NCBI RefSeq assembly: GCF_036077095.1
Contig: NZ_CP107960.1
Location: 2,232,001-2,296,000, forward strand
Reading direction: 5' to 3'
Length of the DNA: 64,000 nucleotides
From: Streptomyces sp. NBC_00376
GTDB lineage: Bacteria > Actinomycetota > Actinomycetes > Streptomycetales > Streptomycetaceae
The translations under genes were made by a program, and so were the position numbers. The notes beneath the pieces are model-generated. The model searched no databases. It was not told the DNA's origin and saw nothing but the letters and a program-made list of their open reading frames with translations. Positions 36,538 to 43,900 of this stretch are shown here, piece by piece; positions within the stretch are counted from its first letter, which is position 1, and every line of letters begins with the position of its first letter.

Positions 36538-38085
36538 CTAGTCGAGGTAGTCGCGCAGCACCTGCGAACGCGACGGGTGGCGCAGCTTCGACATGGTCTT
36601 CGACTCGATCTGACGGATGCGCTCACGCGTCACGCCGTAGACCTTGCCGATCTCGTCCAGGGTCTTCGGCTGGCCGTCGGTGAGACCGAAGCGCATCGAG
36701 ACGACACCGGCCTCACGCTCGGAGAGCGTGTCGAGCACCGAGTGCAGCTGCTCCTGGAGGAGCGTGAAGCTGACCGCGTCGGCCGGGACGACCGCCTCGG
36801 AGTCCTCGATCAGGTCACCGAACTCGCTGTCCCCGTCCTCACCCAGCGGGGTGTGGAGGGAGATCGGCTCACGACCGTACTTCTGGACCTCGATGACCTT
36901 CTCGGGGGTCATGTCGAGTTCCTTGGCCAGCTCCTCCGGCGTGGGCTCACGGCCCAGGTCCTGGAGCATCTGGCGCTGCACACGGGCGAGCTTGTTGATG
37001 ACCTCGACCATGTGCACCGGGATACGGATGGTGCGGGCCTGGTCGGCCATGGCGCGGGTGATCGCCTGACGGATCCACCAGGTGGCGTACGTGGAGAACT
37101 TGTAGCCCTTGGTGTAGTCGAACTTCTCGACCGCGCGGATCAGACCGAGGTTGCCTTCCTGGATGAGGTCCAGGAAGAGCATGCCGCGGCCGGTGTAGCG
37201 CTTGGCCAGCGACACCACGAGACGGAGGTTGGCCTCCAGCAGGTGGTTCTTGGCGCGGCGGCCGTCCTCGGCGATGATCTCCAGCTCGCGCTTGAGCTTC
37301 GGAGCGAGCTTGTCGGAGTTCGCCAGCTTGTCCTCGGCGAACAGACCGGCCTCGATGCGCTTGGCGAGCTCGACCTCCTGCTCGGCGTTGAGGAGGGGAA
37401 CCTTGCCGATCTGCTTCAGATAGTCCTTGACCGGGTCGGCGGTGGCGCCGGCGACGGCGACCTGCTGCGCAGGTGCGTCGTCCTCGTCGTCGTCGGAGAG
37501 GACGAAGCCCTTGTTCTCGCCCTCGCCCTCCTCTTCCTCGCCCTTGCCGGCCTTTACTTCCTCGATCGCCTCGTCGCCGTCGAGGAGCTCGTCGTCCTGC
37601 TTTCCGGACTTCTTCGATGCCGTCTTCTTGGCCGCCGTCTTCTTCACGGCGGTCTTCTTGGCAGCCGTCTTCTTGGCTGCTGCCTTCTTCGCAGGGCCGG
37701 CCGTGGCAGCGTCGTCGGCCACCACGTCCACGGTCTCTGCCGACGCGGCGGCAGTGGCCGCGACCGTCCTGGTCACGGTTGTCTTGGCCGCGACAGTCTT
37801 GGTGGCGGTGCGCTTGACCGGGCTCTTCGCTGCGACGCTCTTGCGGGCACGTTTGGACGGCTCCGCGGCACTGACCATCAGCGTCACACCCTCTTCCTCG
37901 AGGATCTGGTTGAGGCTGCGCAGAACATTCTTCCACTGGGTTGGCGGAATCTGGTCAGCCTCGAAGGCCCGACGCACGTCATCGCCGGCGATCTGCCCAT
38001 CAGCCTTTCCCCGCTCGATGAGCGCCATCACAGACTCGGACTCGGCGATCTCCGGCGGGAGCGTACGGGATGTGCTGGCCGACAC
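36538..38085 (-). CDS. hrdB: RNA polymerase principal sigma factor HrdB
   Basis: The essential housekeeping sigma factor, 515 residues. Region 1.1-like N-terminus (1-70), then a Lys/Ala-rich histone-like stretch with repeated AAKKTA units (about 130-160) and an acidic run (about 165-205) typical of streptomycete HrdB. Region 1.2 begins [16 protein letters not shown]; region 2 contains [31 protein letters not shown] and the -10-binding [13 protein letters not shown]; region 4 has the -35-binding [20 protein letters not shown]. The GTG start has GAGAGG six bases upstream and gives [16 protein letters not shown], as in S. coelicolor from memory. It is transcribed alone. Confidence 0.98.
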   Translation of the reverse strand: MSASTSRTLPPEIAESESVMALIERGKADGQIAGDDVRRAFEADQIPPTQWKNVLRSLNQILEEEGVTLMVSAAEPSKRARKSVAAKSPVKRTATKTVAAKTTVTRTVAATAAASAETVDVVADDAATAGPAKKAAAKKTAAKKTAVKKTAAKKTASKKSGKQDDELLDGDEAIEEVKAGKGEEEEGEGENKGFVLSDDDEDDAPAQQVAVAGATADPVKDYLKQIGKVPLLNAEQEVELAKRIEAGLFAEDKLANSDKLAPKLKRELEIIAEDGRRAKNHLLEANLRLVVSLAKRYTGRGMLFLDLIQEGNLGLIRAVEKFDYTKGYKFSTYATWWIRQAITRAMADQARTIRIPVHMVEVINKLARVQRQMLQDLGREPTPEELAKELDMTPEKVIEVQKYGREPISLHTPLGEDGDSEFGDLIEDSEAVVPADAVSFTLLQEQLHSVLDTLSEREAGVVSMRFGLTDGQPKTLDEIGKVYGVTRERIRQIESKTMSKLRHPSRSQVLRDYLD

Positions 38086-38250
38086 GAACAACCTCTCGGA
38101 ACGATGGAAACGGCTTCCGGCCCGGCCCTGGAGAGGGCTGGAGCCGACGACCGCCGGGCTGGGAATGTACCGGCGGCGCGGGTTTGGCCTCAGAACTGCA
38201 CAGCGCACTGAATGGCTGCTGTATTCCTTCCGCGACGGTCACCTCTTAAG

Positions 38251-38277
38251 TCATCGCACTGTTTCGAGGAGTGTTAC
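38251..38277 (-). promoter_or_regulatory. ECF-sigma-type promoter of hrdB
   Basis: On the minus strand, GTAAC (38277-38273) is followed after 16 bases by CGATGA (38256-38251), about 165 bases upstream of the hrdB GTG. In Streptomyces griseus and S. coelicolor hrdB is known to depend on the ECF sigma factor ShbA; the -35 GTAAC and spacing fit that class. I see no better HrdB-type pair in the 324 bp gap, which otherwise holds no gene. Confidence 0.7.
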
Positions 38278-38409
38278 GCCCAATCCGCGTGGCCCGAGTC
38301 ACACCTCATTTGCGATGAACGTGACCAAGAGTGCAAATTCCCCACAACTGTGCCGCCGGACCGTGGCGGCCCGGCGACACGCGGTTCGCACACCCTGGCC
38401 GCGCTGCGC

Positions 38410-39297
38410 TCAGTGCTCGCGGGGCGCCGGCACCACTCGCTCCACCTCGGGGTGAACCACGAGCAGTTGACGCATGGCCGCTTCGGCACCCGCCGCGTCA
38501 CCGGACGCGAGGGCATCGACGATCCGGGTGTGGTGGCCGAGGGACGCTTCGCCGGGTCGGTCACAGCCCGTGACCGGGCCGCCGGACACCTGCAGCGCGG
38601 CGGAGACGATGCCGGAGAGGTGCTCCAGCATGCGGTTGCCCGCCGCCTGGATGAGCAGGGAGTGGAACTCCGCGTCGGCCCGGGAACAGGTGATCGCGTC
38701 GCCCTGCCCGACCGCGTGCCCCATGATCTCGACCATGTCGCCGAGGCGCTGTTGAATGTCCTCACGGCCGTGGCCCGCGGCAAGACGAGCGGCAAGGGGT
38801 TCGATCGTCCACCGGAGCTCCCCGAGCTCGCGACGCTGGTCCTCGCGCTGAGGGCCGAAGGCGCGCCATTCGATGATGTCGGGGTCCAGCAGGTTCCAGT
38901 CACTGACGGGGCGGACCCGGGTGCCCACGTTGGGCCGGGCGCTGACCAGGCCCTTGGCTTCGAGGACACGCAGCGACTCGCGTACGACGGTGCGGGAGAC
39001 CTCGAAGCGCTGGCCGATCTCTTCCGGCACGAGAGGGCGGTCGGCGCCCAGGTCGCCGGAGACGATCATCTGGCCGAGCTGCTGGACGAGCTGGCCGTGG
39101 AGGCCGCGGCCCCGGCTGGCCGAGCCCCGCCGGTTCACCCGGCCGAGGTCGGCGTCGGGGCCGTCCCAGGAACGAAGAGCGGCACGCTCGCCGGCCGGCG
39201 CCTCCGCGTACGAGTAGCGATCGATTTCACCCGGGCCGGCGAGGCCGGAATCGGCGGAGCGGGCGGCGGTCATCATGGTGTGCGCAAGGGTACTCAC
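38410..39297 (-). CDS. GntR family regulator, FadR subfamily
   Basis: A 295-residue regulator. An unusual N-terminal extension of about 60 residues precedes the winged helix (about 65-135; GQLVQQLGQMIVSGDLG, FEVSRTVVRESLRVLEAKGL in part) and an FCD ligand domain with metal-type residues (DAEFHSLLIQAAGNRM, LGHHTRIVDALASGD). FadR-type members with this pattern often respond to gluconate or similar acids, but no such genes adjoin. GTG start. The extension may be overlong: an ATG at codon 8 is also available. A GGTNTANACC-like element upstream (39392-39407) may be its operator. Confidence 0.88.
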   Translation of the reverse strand: MSTLAHTMMTAARSADSGLAGPGEIDRYSYAEAPAGERAALRSWDGPDADLGRVNRRGSASRGRGLHGQLVQQLGQMIVSGDLGADRPLVPEEIGQRFEVSRTVVRESLRVLEAKGLVSARPNVGTRVRPVSDWNLLDPDIIEWRAFGPQREDQRRELGELRWTIEPLAARLAAGHGREDIQQRLGDMVEIMGHAVGQGDAITCSRADAEFHSLLIQAAGNRMLEHLSGIVSAALQVSGGPVTGCDRPGEASLGHHTRIVDALASGDAAGAEAAMRQLLVVHPEVERVVPAPREH

Positions 39298-39391
39298 GCA
39301 TCATTTGTCGGCGTAGCTCACTCGGCTCTTGAGGTCTTTGGTGAAAAGCACACGAAAGGGTGATCAGCGCCAGCCCCCCAATTGACGCTTT

Positions 39392-39407
39392 ACTGGTATA
39401 AACCGGG
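39392..39407. promoter_or_regulatory. dre-like / GntR-type operator candidate
   Basis: ACTGGTATAAACCGGG shares the GGT-N-TA-N-ACC core of DasR dre sites but differs at five of 16 positions. It lies about 95 bases upstream of the FadR-type gene and 15 bases before the ABC gene stop, so it could equally be an autoregulatory site. Confidence 0.35.
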
Positions 39408-39421
39408 CATTTTCATGAGGG

Positions 39422-41290
39422 TTACGAAGCCTGACCCGATCCGGCAGCTCTCTGAGGCCGCCAACGAACCCTGCCATGAAGGCCGGTGAACAGATACGCG
39501 CAGACCAGGACCGACAGCGAGAGCGCCAGCGCGGTCCCCACCGGATGCGCCACGACGCCCACGGCGAGGCCGATCCACCGGTCCGTCTCGTGCGGCCAGC
39601 GCGGCCACATCAGTTCACGGAGCCTGGCCGGAAGCCCGGCGATCGGACGGGATCCCGGCCCCGTCAGCACCATCTGGACAAGCGGTACAACAAGTACAGG
39701 TACAGCAAGTACCGCGGCGACACCGGCCGTCGTCACCCTGAAGACCCCGGCGGCCAGAAGACCCGCCCAGGCGCAGCCCACGGTCAGCGCCGCCCAACTC
39801 ACGCCCAGGGAAAGTGAATTCGGCGGGACATGGATCCAGCCATGGCCGTACACGAGGCGAAGGGTTTCGGCGGAGACCAGCACGACGGCCAGAGCGAGCA
39901 CCACGGCGACGCCCGCGGACACGGCCAGTTTGGCCAGCAGCAGCCCCAGGCGGCGGGGGACGGTGCCGCGGCCCGCGGCAAGCGCGGGGTAGCGGAATTC
40001 GTCACCGAACGAGAGGGCGCCGAGCAGTCCTGCCCCGACCGCCGCGGGTGGCAGGGGCAGCAGCGACGGCCAGGCCGCCAGCACCTTCGGCAACGGCGCA
40101 TGGCCGTTGCGGGCGAGGAGCACGGAGAGCCCGACGGAGACGACCAGAACAGCGGCCATGATCAAGGTGGTCGTTCTGACACCGAGCAGACGGCGCAACT
40201 CGTATCGCAACGGGTGGAGCGGACCGCGGGCCGGACGCCTCCGGATGGGAAGCACCGACTGCGGTGCCGACGCCCGCGCGACCGGTCGCGGATCACCTCC
40301 CCCTTTGCCGCCGCCTCGCTCTGCGGGGGCTTCGAGGCTCAGGGGGGCCGAGGAGGCTCCTGGATCGGTTGAGCCGTCGGGGTCCGTGGGGCCCATGTCG
40401 CCCCTGGGCGCCGTGGGGCCGGTGTCACCGATCTCGTCGGCCAGCTGATGGACCGGAAGTCCGTGCCGGAATGCCGTGTCACCGATCTCCGCGCAGGAGG
40501 AGCCGTACACGGCGAGACGGCCGCCCGCTTCGGCGACCACCTCCACCGAGCGCCGGGCCGCCCGGGCCTCGCGACTGACCACTGCCGCGAGCCGAGCCGC
40601 GTGCGGGGTCCGGACCGCGACCCGGGGGCGGAGGCGGGTCCGGGAGAAGTCGTCGGCATCCTGGTCGGCGACCAGACGGCCGCCGTCGATGGTGACGACG
40701 CGGTCGGCGGCCCGCGCGGCCTCCTTGGGGTCCGCCGTGGAGTACAGAACGGTCCCGCCCCGGGCCGCATGAGCCTGCAACAGCCCGTGCAGCCAACTGC
40801 CCTCGCGTGGCGCGAGGCCTTCCGTCGGATCGTCGAGGACGAGCGTGTGCGGATCGCCCAGCAGCGCCGAAGCGAGGGCGAGGCGTCGGTCCATGCCGAG
40901 CGAGAGCGTGCCGATGCGCTGGTCACGGAGACCGGCGAGACCTACGAGCTCAAGCAGTTCATCGGCCCGTGACGCGGGTACGCCTCCGGCCGCGCAGAGC
41001 ATCCGGAGCTGGCCGCGAACAGTACGGACAGGGTGCCCCGGCACGTCTCCGAGCAGCACTCCCACCTCACGCGCGGGGTGCGGGATCCGGTGCATCGGTC
41101 TGCCCCGGAAGTAGGTGACTCCCCGCCCCGGGTCGAGCTCGAGCATGAGGCGGAGGGCCGCGGTCTTGCCCGAGCCCGCGACGCCCAGAAGTGCGGTGAC
41201 GTGGCCGGGCCGGGCTTCGAAGGTGAGGTCGTCCACGGCGGCCCGGAGGCCGCGGCGGGGGGTGCTGGTGAGTCCGATGGCCTGGAGCAT
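39422..41290 (-). CDS. ABC transporter, ATPase and permease fused in one chain
   Basis: A 622-residue protein. The ATPase domain (1-230) has Walker A GVAGSGKT at about residue 36, a degenerate signature LSLGMDRRL and Walker B TLVLDDPTEGL. The His switch is missing (LYSTADPKEA where most have SSH). A flexible Gly/Pro/Asp-rich linker (about 290-360) follows, then a permease domain with six hydrophobic segments (about 375-610). The fold resembles ABC-2 type exporters. Substrate unknown. There is no separate permease gene next to it, so it probably acts as a homodimer. Confidence 0.88.
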   Translation of the reverse strand: MLQAIGLTSTPRRGLRAAVDDLTFEARPGHVTALLGVAGSGKTAALRLMLELDPGRGVTYFRGRPMHRIPHPAREVGVLLGDVPGHPVRTVRGQLRMLCAAGGVPASRADELLELVGLAGLRDQRIGTLSLGMDRRLALASALLGDPHTLVLDDPTEGLAPREGSWLHGLLQAHAARGGTVLYSTADPKEAARAADRVVTIDGGRLVADQDADDFSRTRLRPRVAVRTPHAARLAAVVSREARAARRSVEVVAEAGGRLAVYGSSCAEIGDTAFRHGLPVHQLADEIGDTGPTAPRGDMGPTDPDGSTDPGASSAPLSLEAPAERGGGKGGGDPRPVARASAPQSVLPIRRRPARGPLHPLRYELRRLLGVRTTTLIMAAVLVVSVGLSVLLARNGHAPLPKVLAAWPSLLPLPPAAVGAGLLGALSFGDEFRYPALAAGRGTVPRRLGLLLAKLAVSAGVAVVLALAVVLVSAETLRLVYGHGWIHVPPNSLSLGVSWAALTVGCAWAGLLAAGVFRVTTAGVAAVLAVPVLVVPLVQMVLTGPGSRPIAGLPARLRELMWPRWPHETDRWIGLAVGVVAHPVGTALALSLSVLVCAYLFTGLHGRVRWRPQRAAGSGQAS

Positions 41291-41402
41291 CGCTTCCCTC
41301 GTGGAAGGTGAGACCGCTCGACGGCAGTGCGGGTACCGCAGAAAGATAACCCGACATATCCGACTTTTTGTGCAGCATCAGCTCCGTGGGCGTTCCGCGA
41401 GG

Positions 41403-42167
41403 TCAGACTTCCGGCCTCAGCATCGGAGGGTTGAGCACGGTGGCCGCACCGGCCCGGAAGAGCTGGGCCGGACGGCCGCCCTGGCGAGTGGTCGTTCCGC
41501 CGGTGGGCATCAGGAAGCCAGGGGTGCCGGTGACCTTGCGATGGAAGTTCCGTGGGTCGAGAACCACCCCCCACACCGCTTCGTACACCCTCCGGAGCTC
41601 GCCGACCGTGAACTCCTGCGGACAGAAAGCGGTGGCCAGGGAGGAATATTCGATCTTGGAGCGGGCTCGTTCGACCCCGTCGGCAAGGATCTGCGCGTGA
41701 TCGAAGGCCAGCGGGGCCTGGTTCTCGTCCTCGTGGCCGAGGCTCCCGTCCGCCCCGAGCAGGTCCTCGACGGACGCCCATCGCGCACTGTTCGCGTCGC
41801 CGCCCGCCCGTGGGGCCGGCAGATCGGGCGCCAGGGCGAGATGGGCGACGCTGACGACTCGCATCCGCGGGTCACGACCCGGGTCGCCGTAGGTGGCGAG
41901 CTGTTCGAGGTGGGCGCCGTTCCCGACCGCCGGGGCCGCCGGGTCCTGGGCGCACAGACCGGTCTCCTCGACGAGTTCGCGCGCTGCTGCGGCACCGAGA
42001 TCCTCATCGGCTCTGACGAATCCGCCGGGCAGCGCCCATCGCCCCTGGAACGGTGGCTCACCGCGGCGTACCACCAGCGCGCAGAGCGCGTGGCGGCGCA
42101 CCGTGAGCACGACCAGGTCGACGGTGACAGCGAAGGGCGGGAAGGTCGACGGGTCGTAGGGCGGCAT
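41403..42167 (-). CDS. Nudix hydrolase / NrtR-type transcriptional regulator
   Basis: A 254-residue two-domain protein. The N-terminal Nudix domain (about 8-150) has a complete Nudix box, GGFVRADEDLGAAAARELVEETGL with Glu pair (given in outline: Gx5Ex7RELVEEtGL). The C-terminal winged helix (about 165-235) has FTVGELRRVYEAVWG and DPRNFHRKV as in NrtR regulators of NAD metabolism. NrtR proteins usually bind ADP-ribose and often lose catalysis; here the box is intact. The ATG at 42167 (MPPYDPSTFPPF) has no clear ribosome binding site, consistent with a leaderless message. A TCGTC-N5-GACGA repeat overlaps the probable promoter. Confidence 0.88.
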   Translation of the reverse strand: MPPYDPSTFPPFAVTVDLVVLTVRRHALCALVVRRGEPPFQGRWALPGGFVRADEDLGAAAARELVEETGLCAQDPAAPAVGNGAHLEQLATYGDPGRDPRMRVVSVAHLALAPDLPAPRAGGDANSARWASVEDLLGADGSLGHEDENQAPLAFDHAQILADGVERARSKIEYSSLATAFCPQEFTVGELRRVYEAVWGVVLDPRNFHRKVTGTPGFLMPTGGTTTRQGGRPAQLFRAGAATVLNPPMLRPEV

Positions 42168-42179
42168 GCCGTGATCATA

Positions 42180-42194
42180 GTCGTCTGCCTGACG
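42180..42194. promoter_or_regulatory. Inverted repeat upstream of the Nudix/NrtR-type gene
   Basis: TCGTC-TGCCT-GACGA lies about 12-27 bases upstream of the ATG, in an AT-richer block that probably includes the promoter. It may be an autoregulatory site; arms are only five bases. Confidence 0.35.
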
Positions 42195-42310
42195 ATAAAC
42201 ACTCCCTTCGCGGCGCTCTTCCAAGAGCTCCTGGAAGAGCACGTCCGAGGCGGCAGGAGCCGAGCCGGCCGAGAATCGAAGCCTGCACTCGCACCCGGCA
42301 CTCGCCACCG

Positions 42311-42370
42311 GCTACGGCTACGGCTACGGCTACGGCTACGGCTACGGCTACGGCTACGGCTACGGCTACG
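42311..42370. repeat. GCTACG hexanucleotide tandem repeat, exactly 10 copies, intergenic
   Basis: Sixty bases made of ten identical six-base units, between the Nudix/NrtR-type gene and the DUF4192 gene (same strand). It begins 11 bases after the DUF4192 stop on the minus strand and ends about 140 bases before the Nudix ATG. It is not part of a supported reading frame. Confidence 0.98.
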
Positions 42371-42381
42371 AAGTGTGCGGG

Positions 42382-43680
42382 TCATTCATCGTCACGGGAT
42401 GCGCGACGACCGGGGGTGGCTTGCCTGGACCCGCGCCGGGTGGCCGTCGCTTCAGGACGGGTGGCGCCGGACGGGGGCTTCTTCCGGCGCGCGGTGGTCG
42501 GCCGCGCCGTGCGGGGGCGCGCACCCCGGTCCGTCCGGTGCCCGCGCCGTCCCGTCCGCGCACTGCGCTCCCCACGCAGGCACCTGCGCAGGGTCTCCGG
42601 GTCGAGGCCCTGGTTGCACGCCTCGTGAAGCAGTTGGGCGAAGGTGTACATGGGGTCCGTCCGCAGGGCGAGGCCCAGAGCAACCCGCGCACCCGGTTCG
42701 TCGCCCGTCGACCACGAGACCCATCCGGCCAGGGTCAGCGGCGCCGCGGCATGCTCCTCGTACGGTGCCACGCAACGACGGGACAGCGCGCGCCAGAGCC
42801 GCAGCGCCGAATCGGCTTCCGGGCCTTCCATCCACTCCGCTGCCCTGTCGCGGGTCTCCCGGTCCTGCAGACCGAGGATCACCGCGGCTGCCTCGTCGTG
42901 ACTGATCAGCCGGTCATCGCTGATGTCCGCGGCGGACGGTGCCGCCACCGGTGCCTCCCTGAGGCGTTTCATGAGCCTCCGGGCCAGGTCCAAGGTCTCA
43001 CGGGCCACATCCTCGCGTCCCGCTTCGTCGAGGAGTTTGGGCATCAGCTCGGCACCCGCCGAGTCGAGTGCGCGTTGCTGGCCTGCTGCCGCCGAGGCGG
43101 TCAGAGGTGCGAGCCGCGCCTCCATCTCCCTTAGCGTTCCGCGCACTTGAATGCCCGCGTAAGCGGCAGCGGCCGCCATCACCGAAGTGCCGGGCATGGC
43201 CAGCTGGTTCCCCTCCGCCGGACAGCAACGCCCGTCCGGGCAGCAGTAGGACCAGTACCGGCCGTCGGAGATGCAGAGTGCTTCGAGCACCGGTACGTCC
43301 AGCCCGCCACAGGCCGTACGCAGACGCTGGGCGAGTGGTCGCAGCCGTTCCATGACCTGGCTGCCGGACTCGCCCTCGGCGGGATCCTTGCAGAGGAAGA
43401 TGACGATCGCGTCGGGGCGTTCACCACGCCGCTCGCTCCCCTTGATCAGGCACTCGGCGAGCTGCTCGGCGACGGGCGCCCATTCCTGCGGCGACTGCGG
43501 GATGCCGAGCCTGAGCCGGCCGCCGAAGCGGCCCCTGCCGCCGTGCAGGGCGACCATGATCACGCTGTCGTTCGGGTGAAACCCCATGAGATACGGGAGA
43601 GCATCGGCGAGTTCGGCAGGTCCTCGGAGGGTGATCTGCTGTTCGTCGGCCGGACCGTTGGATTCGTGGTGCTGGTTCAT
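42382..43680 (-). CDS. DUF4192 family protein
   Basis: A 432-residue cytoplasmic protein of the actinobacterial DUF4192 family, function unknown. The conserved N-terminus reads ITLRGPAELADALPYLMGFHPNDSVIMVAL, given in part. A central WSYCCPDGRCCPAEG segment has four Cys and could bind zinc. The C-terminal part has helices around WVSWSTGDEPGARVALGLAL, and the last roughly 65 residues are Arg/Thr/Ala-rich and strongly basic, possibly nucleic-acid-binding. The ATG at 43680 was chosen by homology to the family start; GGGACGG precedes it. It lies downstream of recQ on the same strand, separated by a hairpin with DnaA boxes. Confidence 0.85.
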   Translation of the reverse strand: MNQHHESNGPADEQQITLRGPAELADALPYLMGFHPNDSVIMVALHGGRGRFGGRLRLGIPQSPQEWAPVAEQLAECLIKGSERRGERPDAIVIFLCKDPAEGESGSQVMERLRPLAQRLRTACGGLDVPVLEALCISDGRYWSYCCPDGRCCPAEGNQLAMPGTSVMAAAAAYAGIQVRGTLREMEARLAPLTASAAAGQQRALDSAGAELMPKLLDEAGREDVARETLDLARRLMKRLREAPVAAPSAADISDDRLISHDEAAAVILGLQDRETRDRAAEWMEGPEADSALRLWRALSRRCVAPYEEHAAAPLTLAGWVSWSTGDEPGARVALGLALRTDPMYTFAQLLHEACNQGLDPETLRRCLRGERSARTGRRGHRTDRGARPRTARPTTARRKKPPSGATRPEATATRRGSRQATPGRRASRDDE

Positions 43681-43710
43681 GGCACGACCGTCCCGCGAGC
43701 GGCCGGATTC

Positions 43711-43749
43711 CGCGACCCCCTGTGGATAACTTGTCCACAGGGGGTCGCG
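43711..43749 (-). terminator. 16-bp hairpin between recQ and DUF4192, containing inverted DnaA boxes
   Basis: A perfect 16-bp stem (43711-43726 with 43734-43749) and seven-base loop, 150 bp after the recQ stop and 30 bp before the DUF4192 ATG. It contains TGTGGATAA (43721-43729, the complement of TTATCCACA) and TTGTCCACA (43731-43739), two facing DnaA-box sequences one base apart. TTGTCCACA is the known Streptomyces DnaA-box consensus. Confidence 0.7.
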
Positions 43750-43900
43750 GGGCGTTGGCCGTCTGTCCTGCCCATCGGGTTGCATGGGGACATGAGCCAC
43801 ATGATCCGCGAAGAACCCAGGGCTGCGGCCGACTCCGTACGTGTCCGACTCGCCGGCGGGAACGGCTGGTCGATCGCCGGTGCAACGGCTGTCGCCGGGA

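Noticed and set aside
42311..42370. CRISPR-like array
   Set aside because: The repeats are contiguous six-base units with no spacers; it is a microsatellite.
41510..42385. Long minus-strand frame reading Arg-Ser repeats through the microsatellite
   Set aside because: It is out of frame with the Nudix domain, and its composition is a by-product of the GCTACG repeat and high GC.
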